Shown here one piece after another: positions 1-5,779 of a stretch of 11,145 nt of DNA. Below the pieces are notes generated by a model, which saw nothing but the letters and a program-made list of their open reading frames with translations, ran no database searches and was not told the DNA's origin. Location of the stretch: positions 1-11,145 of the forward strand of contig JAJZIF010000079.1 in assembly GCA_021810735.1 (NCBI GenBank), read 5' to 3'. The DNA comes from Acidobacteriota bacterium (GTDB lineage Bacteria; Acidobacteriota; Terriglobia; Terriglobales; Acidobacteriaceae). The first letter of the stretch is position 1, and the number at the start of each line of letters is the position of its first letter. A program made the translations under genes and the position numbers.

Positions 1-65
1 GCCTGCGCCCAAACCGGACACGACGTCAGCGCCGCGATCAGCGCACACACCCGCACAGGGTTCAT
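1..65 (-). CDS. N-terminus of an exported protein or lipoprotein (partial)
   Basis: An ATG at 65-63 opens a frame of 21 complete codons that runs off the left edge. The product has a short positive start (MNPVR), a hydrophobic core (residues 6-14) and then VWA-Q, a plausible signal peptidase I site after residue 20. Residues 13-16 read LTSC, which also fits a lipobox with Cys16, so a lipoprotein is possible. It begins 43 bp after the trpG stop on the same strand, so the two may share a transcript. A GTGAG stretch directly before the ATG is only a weak ribosome binding site. The mature protein lies outside the window, so no function can be given. Confidence 0.5.
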   Translation of the reverse strand, partial: MNPVRVCALIAALTSCPVWAQ

Positions 66-108
66 CTCACGCGCTCTGCTGCTTGCGGTGCGATGACGGT
101 TCACTGCG

Positions 109-672
109 TTACAGCTCCAGAAAATTCCGAATCAGTTGCTTGCCGTCCGCCGTCAGCGCGCTTTCCGGGTGAAACTGCACGCCCTCCACGGGAAACTCCC
201 GATGCCGCAGCCCCATGATGGTGCCGTCGGCCGTCCGCGCGGAAACCTCCAGCGTCTTCGGCAATCCCTTTTCCTGCACAATCAGCGAGTGGTAGCGCGT
301 GCAGGTCATCGGCGTGGCAATGCCCGTGAAGATGGTTCTGCCGTCGTGCTCCACTTCGCTTGTTTTGCCGTGCATCAGCTTTTTCGCCCGCACCACCTTG
401 CCGCCAAAAGCCGCGCCAATCGCCTGGTGCCCCAGGCAAACGCCCAGGATCGGCGCCTTGCCCGCAAACCGCTGAATCAACGGAATGCTGATGCCCGCCT
501 CCTGCGGCGTGCACGGCCCGGGCGAAATCAGAATCCGCTCCGGCGACATCGCCTCGGCCTCTTCCACGGTGATCTGGTCGTTGCGGCGAATCTCCATCTC
601 CGCACCCAGCTCCCCCATGTACTGGACCAGGTTGTAGGTAAACGAATCGTAGTTGTCGAGGACGAGGATCAT
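109..672 (-). CDS. trpG: Anthranilate synthase component II (glutamine amidotransferase)
   Basis: TrpG hydrolyses glutamine and passes ammonia to TrpE, which converts chorismate to anthranilate, the first committed step to tryptophan. The 187-residue product is a full-length class I amidotransferase. It opens with [12 protein letters not shown] (residues 7-18), has the oxyanion-strand PGP at 51-53, the nucleophile Cys79 in GVCLGHQ, LMHGK at 99-103, and the His168/Glu170 pair in FHPES. In some bacteria the same subunit also serves p-aminobenzoate synthase (PabA); the sequence alone does not exclude this, but trpE upstream on the same strand favours tryptophan. The ATG at 672 is set by the family N-terminus. 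No Shine-Dalgarno sequence precedes it. It is separated from trpE by 686 bp that hold an oppositely oriented toxin-antitoxin pair, so it may need its own promoter. Confidence 0.97.
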   Translation of the reverse strand: MILVLDNYDSFTYNLVQYMGELGAEMEIRRNDQITVEEAEAMSPERILISPGPCTPQEAGISIPLIQRFAGKAPILGVCLGHQAIGAAFGGKVVRAKKLMHGKTSEVEHDGRTIFTGIATPMTCTRYHSLIVQEKGLPKTLEVSARTADGTIMGLRHREFPVEGVQFHPESALTADGKQLIRNFLEL

Positions 673-684
673 ACGGCTGGTCTT

Positions 685-690
685 AGTGTA
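685..690 (-). promoter_or_regulatory. Possible -10 box for trpG
   Basis: On the minus strand TACACT (4 of 6 to consensus) lies 12 nt before the trpG ATG. A transcript from it would have a leader of only about 6 nt. No good -35 hexamer is present at 16-18 bp, so this is weak support. It matters because the toxin-antitoxin pair separates trpG from trpE. Confidence 0.22.
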
Positions 691-749
691 ATGCGATGCA
701 GGGAAGCAGTGGCTTTGCCAGGCACATTCAGTCTGTCCGATTTAACTCC

Positions 750-781
750 AATCAAATATAATCAAAATGATGAAAAATCAA
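750..781 (+). promoter_or_regulatory. AATCAA repeats, candidate antitoxin operator
   Basis: AATCAA occurs at 750-755, 760-765 and 776-781. The first two form a tandem 10-bp repeat, AATCAAATAT then AATCAAAATG (8 of 10 identical), that overlaps the -10 box of the antitoxin gene. Ribbon-helix-helix antitoxins usually bind short repeats over their own promoter and repress it, so an autoregulatory operator is the natural reading. The stretch is strikingly AT-rich in GC-rich surroundings, which could alone produce such repeats. Confidence 0.38.
757..762 (+). promoter_or_regulatory. -10 box (TATAAT) of the toxin-antitoxin operon
   Basis: An exact TATAAT ends 4 nt before the first ATG (767) and 7 nt before the second (770). 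Transcription would normally start about 7 nt after the box, near 769, which gives a leaderless or almost leaderless mRNA. The -35 position (734-739, TGTCCG) is poor. No Shine-Dalgarno sequence is present. Confidence 0.5.
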
Positions 782-1063
782 TCCAATGCCAGGCGCAAAC
801 CGGAAACCCGTGTGCTGACGGCGCACGTGCCTGCTGAACTTGCCTTGAAGGTGGATCAGCTTGCCGAGCAACTCGAAAGGCCTCGCGGCTGGATCGTGAA
901 GCAGGCCCTCATTGCCTGGATGGACGAGGAAGAACTCCGCCACCAGATGACGCTGGAGGGGTTGGCCGAAGCCGACGCAGGCCATGTCGTCCCTCATGAG
1001 GAAGTCGAAAAATGGATTCGCAGCCTTGGCACGAACAAGCCTCTGCCGCCTCCCATCGTATGA
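767..1063 (+). CDS. Ribbon-helix-helix antitoxin (CopG/ParD-like)
   Basis: This 98-residue protein is the likely antitoxin of the toxin encoded next to it. Residues 14-22 (TRVLTAHVP) form the DNA-contacting beta strand, and two helices follow at about 23-38 and 41-55 (GWIVKQALIAW), the ribbon-helix-helix fold. The acidic C-terminal half (about 56-98, with TLEGLAEADAGHVVPHEEV and SLGTNKPLP) resembles the toxin-binding tail of antitoxins of the COG3905 type paired with ParE/RelE toxins. Two ATG codons stand in tandem at 767 and 770; promoter geometry favours 770 if the mRNA is leaderless. Its stop overlaps the toxin start as ATGA, typical of a coupled two-gene operon. It is divergent from trpG, with 94 bp between them. 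Confidence 0.9.
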   Translation: MMKNQSNARRKPETRVLTAHVPAELALKVDQLAEQLERPRGWIVKQALIAWMDEEELRHQMTLEGLAEADAGHVVPHEEVEKWIRSLGTNKPLPPPIV

Positions 1064-1335
1064 ATATTCAATGGACCAGGCCGGCTCTCAAAGATGCGGC
1101 CCGGCTTTATGAATTCATTGCCTCGGACAATCCTGTCATCGCAGCCGGCATGCTCGAAGGCATTCGCGCAGGAACTGCACGCCTCAGTCAGTTCCCTCAA
1201 ATGGGGGAGCGTCTGGAAAAATACGATCCTCGGCATGTCAGGCGAATCTTTATCGGTCCCTATGAAGTGCGATACGAAGTGAAGAATGATGCTGTGACGA
1301 TCCTTCGCCTCTGGCATGCCCGCGAGCGGCGCTAA
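1060..1335 (+). CDS. ParE/RelE-family toxin
   Basis: The product is 91 residues, the normal size of the family, starting MNIQWTRPALKDAARLYEFI and ending LRLWHARERR. The order is typical: an early beta strand, two helices (about 8-41), a basic segment (DPRHVRRIFIGPYEVRYEV, about 56-74) and a final strand with a conserved Arg before the basic tail. ParE members poison DNA gyrase and RelE members cleave ribosome-bound mRNA; the sequence looks closer to ParE, but the target cannot be read from it. The ATG at 1060 was chosen because it overlaps the antitoxin stop (ATGA) and matches the family N-terminus; the frame is also open upstream to 1012, inside the antitoxin gene. The stop lies only 23 bp from the end of convergent trpE. 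Confidence 0.9.
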   Translation: MNIQWTRPALKDAARLYEFIASDNPVIAAGMLEGIRAGTARLSQFPQMGERLEKYDPRHVRRIFIGPYEVRYEVKNDAVTILRLWHARERR

Positions 1336-1358
1336 GGACTGCTCGCCGCCCCGTCCCC

Positions 1359-2864
1359 TTACCCCCGCGCCCGCTCGATCGCCCGCACCACGGCCTTCGC
1401 CTTGTTCACGCTCTCTTCGTATTCCTTTTCCGGAACCGAATCCGCCACGATCCCGCCGCCGGCCTGCAGGTAGCCCTTGCGGCCTTTCATCAGCAGCGTC
1501 CGAATCGCAATGCACGAGGTCAGATTGCCCGAGAAATCCGCATACAGCACGCAGCCTCCGTAAATCCCCCGCCGCGCCGGCTCCATCTCCTCGATAATTT
1601 CCATCGCGCGAATCTTCGGCGCGCCGCTCAGCGTTCCGGCCGGGAAGCACGACCGCAGCGCATCCACGGCGTTCATGCCCTTGCGCAGCGTGCCGGTCAC
1701 GTCGCTCACCAGGTGCATCACGTGCGAATAGCGCTCCACGCGCATCAGCTCGCCCAGCTTCACCGTGCCGTACTCGCTCACGCGGCCCACGTCGTTGCGG
1801 CCCAGGTCCACCAGCATCACGTGCTCGGCGCGTTCCTTTTCGTCGGCTAGCAACTCCTGCTCAATCGCCCGGTCCGTAGCCTCATCCGCGCCGCGCGGCC
1901 GCGTCCCGGCAATTGGCCGATACTCTACCTGCCCGTTTTGCACGCGCACCAGCAGCTCCGGCGAAGAGCCCACGATGTGCGCCGTCTCCAGCTTCCTGCT
2001 CCTGGCGTTTGCCGGCTGCAGGCTGCGCAAAAAGTACATGAACGGCGACGGATTCACGATCCGCAGCGCGCGGTAAATGGCAAACGGCTCCACGCCCGGC
2101 TCCACGTCAAAGCGCTGCGAAATCACGGCCTGAAAGATGTCCCCCGCCGCGATATATTCCTTGGTGCGCTCCACGGCCTTGAGGAAATCCTTCTTCCGTG
2201 TGCGGTATTCGATCTTCAGCTTGCCGCTTACGGTTTTCTTTTTCAGCTTCGGCAGCGGAGCCCGCAGCCGCTTCTCGAAGCGGTCCAGCCGCCGCAGCGC
2301 CTCGGCATAGGCCTCTTGCGGCTTCTGCTTCTTCAGGTCCGCCGTCACCATCAGCAGCATCTCTTTGCGAACGTGATCGAAGGCCAGCACCTCGTCAAAG
2401 AACATCAGGCAGGCGTCCGGCATCTCGAGCTCGTCCACGGCGAGCTCCGGCAGCCTTTCGATCTGCCGCACCACGTCGTAGCTGAAGTAGCCCACGGCTC
2501 CGGCGGTAAATGGCGGCAGTCCCTCCAGAACGGCGGGCGAGTGCCCGGCCAGCGCCTCCTTCAGCACCTCGAAGATATCTCCCTCGATCTGCTGTGTTGT
2601 TCCATCCTCTGTCATCGAAATGGAACGTCCGCGCGAAACAATGCGCCGGTACGGTCGCACGCCAATATAGGTATAGCGGCCGATTTTTTCGCCGCCTTCC
2701 ACCGATTCGAGCAGGAAACACTCCGGCTCAGCCGCCGCCAGGCGCAAGAATGCGCCCACCGGCGTCTCCAGATCGGCGTCCAGCGTCCGATACAGAGGAA
2801 TCAGGGTATGCTTGCGCGCCAGGCGCATGAAATCCGAACTGGAGGGCAACGAGGTCGATGGCAT
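1359..2864 (-). CDS. trpE: Anthranilate synthase component I
   Basis: TrpE makes anthranilate from chorismate with ammonia from TrpG. The 501-residue product is complete. The tryptophan feedback site is represented by LLES (51-54) and NPSPFMYF (271-278). The chorismate-binding domain shows GDIFQAVISQR (241-251), PIAGTRPRG (317-325), DLGRNDVGR (353-361), SHVMHLVSDVTG (380-391), FPAGTLSGAPKIRAME (407-422) and AGGGIVADS (468-476). These mark it as a true TrpE rather than a degenerate paralogue. Residues 281-296 form a loop about 11 residues longer than in common TrpE proteins, right after the feedback motif. The ATG at 2864 gives a normal N-terminal length; Met13 is a possible alternative. No Shine-Dalgarno sequence is evident. 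No tandem Trp codons or attenuator appear in the short upstream gap. Confidence 0.97.
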   Translation of the reverse strand: MPSTSLPSSSDFMRLARKHTLIPLYRTLDADLETPVGAFLRLAAAEPECFLLESVEGGEKIGRYTYIGVRPYRRIVSRGRSISMTEDGTTQQIEGDIFEVLKEALAGHSPAVLEGLPPFTAGAVGYFSYDVVRQIERLPELAVDELEMPDACLMFFDEVLAFDHVRKEMLLMVTADLKKQKPQEAYAEALRRLDRFEKRLRAPLPKLKKKTVSGKLKIEYRTRKKDFLKAVERTKEYIAAGDIFQAVISQRFDVEPGVEPFAIYRALRIVNPSPFMYFLRSLQPANARSRKLETAHIVGSSPELLVRVQNGQVEYRPIAGTRPRGADEATDRAIEQELLADEKERAEHVMLVDLGRNDVGRVSEYGTVKLGELMRVERYSHVMHLVSDVTGTLRKGMNAVDALRSCFPAGTLSGAPKIRAMEIIEEMEPARRGIYGGCVLYADFSGNLTSCIAIRTLLMKGRKGYLQAGGGIVADSVPEKEYEESVNKAKAVVRAIERARG

Positions 2865-2917
2865 AATTTGGCTGGAACGGCCCGCGCTGCGTCCTGCGGA
2901 CGAGCCTGTTTCCCATC

Positions 2918-2946
2918 ATGGTACAGGCCCACTCCGTACTTCTCAA
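2918..2946 (-). promoter_or_regulatory. Candidate sigma70-like promoter of trpE
   Basis: Read on the minus strand, TTGAGA (2946-2941, 5 of 6 to consensus) is followed after exactly 17 bp by TACCAT (2923-2918, 4 of 6). Transcription would start near 2911 and leave a leader of about 47 nt. It sits in the 96-bp gap after the permease gene, so trpE can be expressed without readthrough from it. A 5-bp hairpin (CGTCC at 2890-2894 with GGACG at 2898-2902) lies in the leader but lacks a T-run. Confidence 0.4.
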
Positions 2947-2960
2947 TGCGCTTCCCGCCG

Positions 2961-5339
2961 CTACTGACGCATCAGGTCCATCGGTTCCACGCGCAGCGCC
3001 AGCCGCAAGGGAATCAGGCTCGCCAGAATCACCGCCAACGCCGCAATGCCCGCCGCTTCTGCTGTGGTCGCCAGCGGAATCGCGCCGAACTCCCGCCAGA
3101 TACTCCCGATAAACCGATCCAGAGCCACTGAAATCGCCAATCCCGAAAGCAATCCGCCGCACAGCATCAACATCGATACCCGCCCAATCAGAGCCGCAAT
3201 GTGCCCATCTTGAGCGCCCAGTGCCCTCCGGATGCCCAGTTCGTGATACCGCGACATCACCCAATAACTCAGGCTTGCCGCCAGCCCTGTAAAGGCAAGC
3301 AGCGCCGTAAACAAGGACACAAGCGCAATCAACTCCGCCTCGGTCCTGTCTCCGGCAATCGAGTTCGCCGCTAGTCTGCTCCCGCTTCGCCTGTCCGTCA
3401 GTTGAATCGTGCCGCTCACGCCGCTCACCGCGCGCGTAATCAACCTCTGCCCCTCCGTTGCGTCCCCGCGCGCAGGCTGCAGCACCATCGTGAAGGTGCT
3501 ACCCCACTCCATCCCGCGATACGGCTGCGAATAAGGCAGGTAAATCTGCGGCGCGGACGCATCGCTCAGCGCCGCCATCTTCACGTCTCCCACAATCGCC
3601 GCCACCTGCCTGTATTCCTTCTCGCCGTCAATCAATATCTGCGAGCCGCAGTGCAGCGGCGCCGCGCCCGGTCTCCGCGCCAGCGACTCGTCAATCACCA
3701 CCCTCGGGCTCGTCGCATCCACGCCGTCGCACTTCAAAATCGGAATCCCCATCGCCTCAAAATAGTCGCCGCTATACGAGCTCTCATGCACCATCCCCGC
3801 TCCGTTCACATACAGATAGGCATCCTCCTCATCCGGCGCAAGCGGCACACGTGAGGTAAAGCCCACCGCCCTCACTTCCTCATTCCCCTGCAGTGCCGCC
3901 AGTATCTCCGTCCGTACATTCTGCGGCTGCAGATTTCCCTTTGCATTCACCGGCAGCGCTAGGGTCGCTATCGCCGTGTGCTTCGCGGTAAATCCCGTGT
4001 CCGCCCGTGCCAGCGTCAGGTAGTGGTGCCCCGCGGCCAGTGCAATCTCCAGCAGCGCAACCGTAATGCCAATCTGCGCAAGCAGCAGAACCGTGCGTGC
4101 GTAGCCATGCCGCATCGGCGTTCCTGATTGCTGCAGGTCCTTCAGGGAATCCACCGGATGGCAGCGCCGAATCTCCCAGCTCACCGCCACTACCATCAGC
4201 CCCACGCACGCAAGGCAGGCCGCAAAGGCGCTCAATGCGTTTCCCGCGCCAATCTTCGCCCCCAGCAGCGACGGCGCAATCGCTCCATACCGGTTCTCGA
4301 TAAAGCTCAATCCCAGCCTCGCCAGGAGCAGCCCGCCCACCGTCGCCATAGCCGCCTGCAGCAGAATCCCCCGCGCATACCGCGCCAGAATCCGCACCCG
4401 GCTCGAGCCCAGCGCCAGCCGGATCGCAAGCTCCTTGCGCCGCCCCAGCAGGCGCGCCAGCCCAAGGCAGCTCACGCTCACGCAGGTCATCATCAGCAGC
4501 AGATACGCAATCCCTTCAATCAGCAGCATCCGCGACCGGCTGCTCTGTCCTACTGCGCGATCCATCGACTCCACGCGCACCGGCTCGCCAAAATTCAGGT
4601 GCAGTCGCGCCGAATACGCCTTCGCCACCTTCCGCTGCAGCAGCCGCAGTTGCCCCTGCGCCTGCTGCAAGGTTGCGCCGGCGGCCAGCCGCCCAATCAT
4701 CGCCGAGCCAAAAAACCGCTTGCCCGCCCTGTGGTCCGTCCCCAGCGTCATCGCCAGTTTCTGTGCGTCATCGTGCACCCACACCTCTGTATTGCCAGGA
4801 AAACGAAAACTCCTCGGCGCAACCCCCACCACCATCGCCGGAACGCCGTTTACAACAATTCTGTCGCCAATCGCGCCCCTGCCGCCGTAGGCGCTTTTCC
4901 AGAAGCCGTAGCTCACCACCGCTTCCGTCTCGCCCTGCGCGGCGGCGTCTCCGCTCAGGCCGTCTCCGCGCATCGGGCGCACCCCAAATACCTTGAAGAA
5001 ATCCCGCGTCACGCCACTGGCCGCGATCCTCTCGCCGCCATGCAGTCGCGCCGAGTGGAAATTCGCGCCTCCCGCGGAAAACAGCGCCAGGTACCGCAGC
5101 GCCCGGGCCTGACCCCACCACTCCACCCGGTCATGGAACGGAACATCTCCAGCACCCAGAATCACGCACACCTTGCCCGGCCTCTCGATGTGCAGCGGAT
5201 TCGCAATCACCGCGCGAAACAGGGAAGTGGCCAGAATCGCGCATCCCATCCCCAGGGACAAAATCGCAACTACAAATAGCGACGACACCATGCGGCTCTT
5301 GCTATTCGGGTTCCGAAACATAACGTATGCCGGCCTCAT
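2961..5339 (-). CDS. ADOP-type duplicated permease (MacB/FtsX family)
   Basis: This 792-residue membrane protein is an ABC-type permease of the MacB/FtsX group with the two permease halves fused, as in the acidobacterial duplicated orphan permeases. The first half has a membrane segment at about 18-40, a periplasmic MacB-like domain at 50-265 and membrane segments near 272-295, 324-345 and 366-388. The second has segments near 414-436, 670-695, 717-740 and 760-782 around a second periplasmic domain (about 440-660). Each half carries the cytoplasmic loop signature: RKELAIRLALGSSRVRI (301-317) and YHELGIRRALGAQDGHI (698-714). The C-terminus, EPMDLMRQ, is the usual coupling motif. No ATPase gene is nearby, and the substrate is unknown. 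The frame has a stop seven codons before the ATG at 5339, so this is its first ATG; Met7 is an alternative. GGAAGGA abuts the ATG. Confidence 0.93.
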   Translation of the reverse strand: MRPAYVMFRNPNSKSRMVSSLFVVAILSLGMGCAILATSLFRAVIANPLHIERPGKVCVILGAGDVPFHDRVEWWGQARALRYLALFSAGGANFHSARLHGGERIAASGVTRDFFKVFGVRPMRGDGLSGDAAAQGETEAVVSYGFWKSAYGGRGAIGDRIVVNGVPAMVVGVAPRSFRFPGNTEVWVHDDAQKLAMTLGTDHRAGKRFFGSAMIGRLAAGATLQQAQGQLRLLQRKVAKAYSARLHLNFGEPVRVESMDRAVGQSSRSRMLLIEGIAYLLLMMTCVSVSCLGLARLLGRRKELAIRLALGSSRVRILARYARGILLQAAMATVGGLLLARLGLSFIENRYGAIAPSLLGAKIGAGNALSAFAACLACVGLMVVAVSWEIRRCHPVDSLKDLQQSGTPMRHGYARTVLLLAQIGITVALLEIALAAGHHYLTLARADTGFTAKHTAIATLALPVNAKGNLQPQNVRTEILAALQGNEEVRAVGFTSRVPLAPDEEDAYLYVNGAGMVHESSYSGDYFEAMGIPILKCDGVDATSPRVVIDESLARRPGAAPLHCGSQILIDGEKEYRQVAAIVGDVKMAALSDASAPQIYLPYSQPYRGMEWGSTFTMVLQPARGDATEGQRLITRAVSGVSGTIQLTDRRSGSRLAANSIAGDRTEAELIALVSLFTALLAFTGLAASLSYWVMSRYHELGIRRALGAQDGHIAALIGRVSMLMLCGGLLSGLAISVALDRFIGSIWREFGAIPLATTAEAAGIAALAVILASLIPLRLALRVEPMDLMRQ

Positions 5340-5455
5340 TCCTTCCCGTGTGCCAGTTCACCACTTGAGATCAGGCCATCCTCCTTGTTCTCATACCCGC
5401 AATCCATCCCGGCAAGCGCCTCCCATATCCATCTTTTTCTTCTTCGTCCCTTCAT
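5336..5455 (-). CDS. Possible 39-residue ORF coupled to the permease
   Basis: An ATG at 5455-5453, preceded by AGGA with 4 nt spacing, opens a 39-codon frame whose TGA (5338-5336) overlaps the permease ATG (5339-5337) as ATGA. The product starts [14 protein letters not shown], is very basic at the N-terminus and acidic later, has one Cys (19) and no membrane segment. I recognise no family, and it does not resemble the N-terminal leader region of longer ADOP proteins. The ribosome binding site and the exact stop-start overlap argue for translation; the short length and lack of homology argue against. It could be a leader peptide that couples translation into the permease gene. Confidence 0.33.
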   Translation of the reverse strand: MKGRRRKRWIWEALAGMDCGYENKEDGLISSGELAHGKE

Positions 5456-5490
5456 CTTTTCCTGATGCCGGGGAATTTATTTCTTGAATG

Positions 5491-5544
5491 GGACCAATTG
5501 TCCGATAGATACCTCATAGACGTGCAAGCTATATCCCATAGACG
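5491..5544. promoter_or_regulatory. Phased ATAGA repeats and palindrome, candidate regulator site
   Basis: ATAGA occurs at 5505-5509, 5516-5520 and 5538-5542, offsets of 11 and 22 bp, so all copies face the same side of the helix. The last two extend to the 8-bp direct repeat CATAGACG (5515-5522 and 5537-5544). The imperfect palindrome GGACCAATTGTCC lies just upstream (5491-5503). The cluster is about 56 bp upstream of the gdh -35 box, a position suited to an activator; it could also act on the permease. Confidence 0.33.
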
Positions 5545-5599
5545 CAAAAGGGTTTTTTCAAGCTCGCGGCGGCAGATGGTCGAAGCGGTACCTGCCCCC

Positions 5600-5628
5600 T
5601 TGCCGACCTCGCATTGCGGGCCTATACT
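5600..5628 (+). promoter_or_regulatory. Sigma70-like promoter of glutamate dehydrogenase
   Basis: TTGCCG (5600-5605, 4 of 6 to consensus) and TATACT (5623-5628, 5 of 6) are separated by exactly 17 bp. Transcription would begin near 5635, giving a leader of about 145 nt before the gdh ATG at 5780. This is the best-formed two-box promoter in the window. Confidence 0.55.
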
Positions 5629-5694
5629 CGGTAGGTTTGGCCAGATCCACGCTGTGGTCCGAGGCGGGTGGGCTCTGGAGACGCGGCGCGCGCT

Positions 5695-5760
5695 GGACCG
5701 ATGCGCAGACCGCGAGCGGAGGCGGAACAACGGTTCCCCGAAGCAGGAAATGGTCGGTCC
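5695..5760 (+). promoter_or_regulatory. Foldable leader structure before the gdh ribosome binding site
   Basis: In the predicted gdh leader, GGACCGA (5695-5701) is perfectly complementary to TCGGTCC (5754-5760), and the loop holds a further hairpin GGAAC-AACG-GTTCC (5724-5737). The 3' arm ends 5 nt before the GGAG at 5766-5769, the likely ribosome binding site. GGACC (5695-5699) could instead pair with GGTCC at 5656-5660, so two folds compete. No known riboswitch class is recognised. Confidence 0.3.
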
Positions 5761-5779
5761 GAAACGGAGAGTCATTCAC

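Larger units (their letters stand above)
5340..5779. other. Divergent intergenic region between permease and gdh
   Basis: This 440-bp region serves two divergent genes. From left to right it holds the possible small coupled ORF on the minus strand, a pyrimidine-rich tract at about 5430-5463 (purine-rich in the permease leader), the imperfect palindrome GGACCAATTGTCC (5491-5503), three helically phased ATAGA repeats, a good plus-strand promoter at 5600-5628, and a leader of about 145 nt with foldable structure. The gdh reading frame stays open upstream to 5465, but nothing there looks like a GDH domain. I found no convincing minus-strand promoter for the permease. Confidence 0.5.

Noticed and set aside
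1012..1059. Upstream ATG for the toxin inside the antitoxin gene
   Set aside because: It would add 16 atypical residues; the ATG at 1060 overlaps the antitoxin stop and matches the family.
2865..2960. Tryptophan attenuator before trpE
   Set aside because: No leader peptide with tandem Trp codons and no hairpin with a T-run; only a 5-bp hairpin at 2890-2902.
1938..3131. 397-codon plus-strand frame opposite trpE and the permease end
   Set aside because: It crosses from trpE into the permease gene on the opposite strand; the His/Gln/Arg-rich translation is typical of a shadow frame.
4128..5279. 383-codon plus-strand frame opposite the permease
   Set aside because: Antisense to a protein with clear membrane segments and FtsX motifs; composition is that of a shadow frame.
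5465..5779. N-terminal extension of glutamate dehydrogenase
   Set aside because: The frame is open, but the added residues do not resemble GDH, and the extension covers the promoter at 5600-5628; the ATG at 5780 has a ribosome binding site and the family start.
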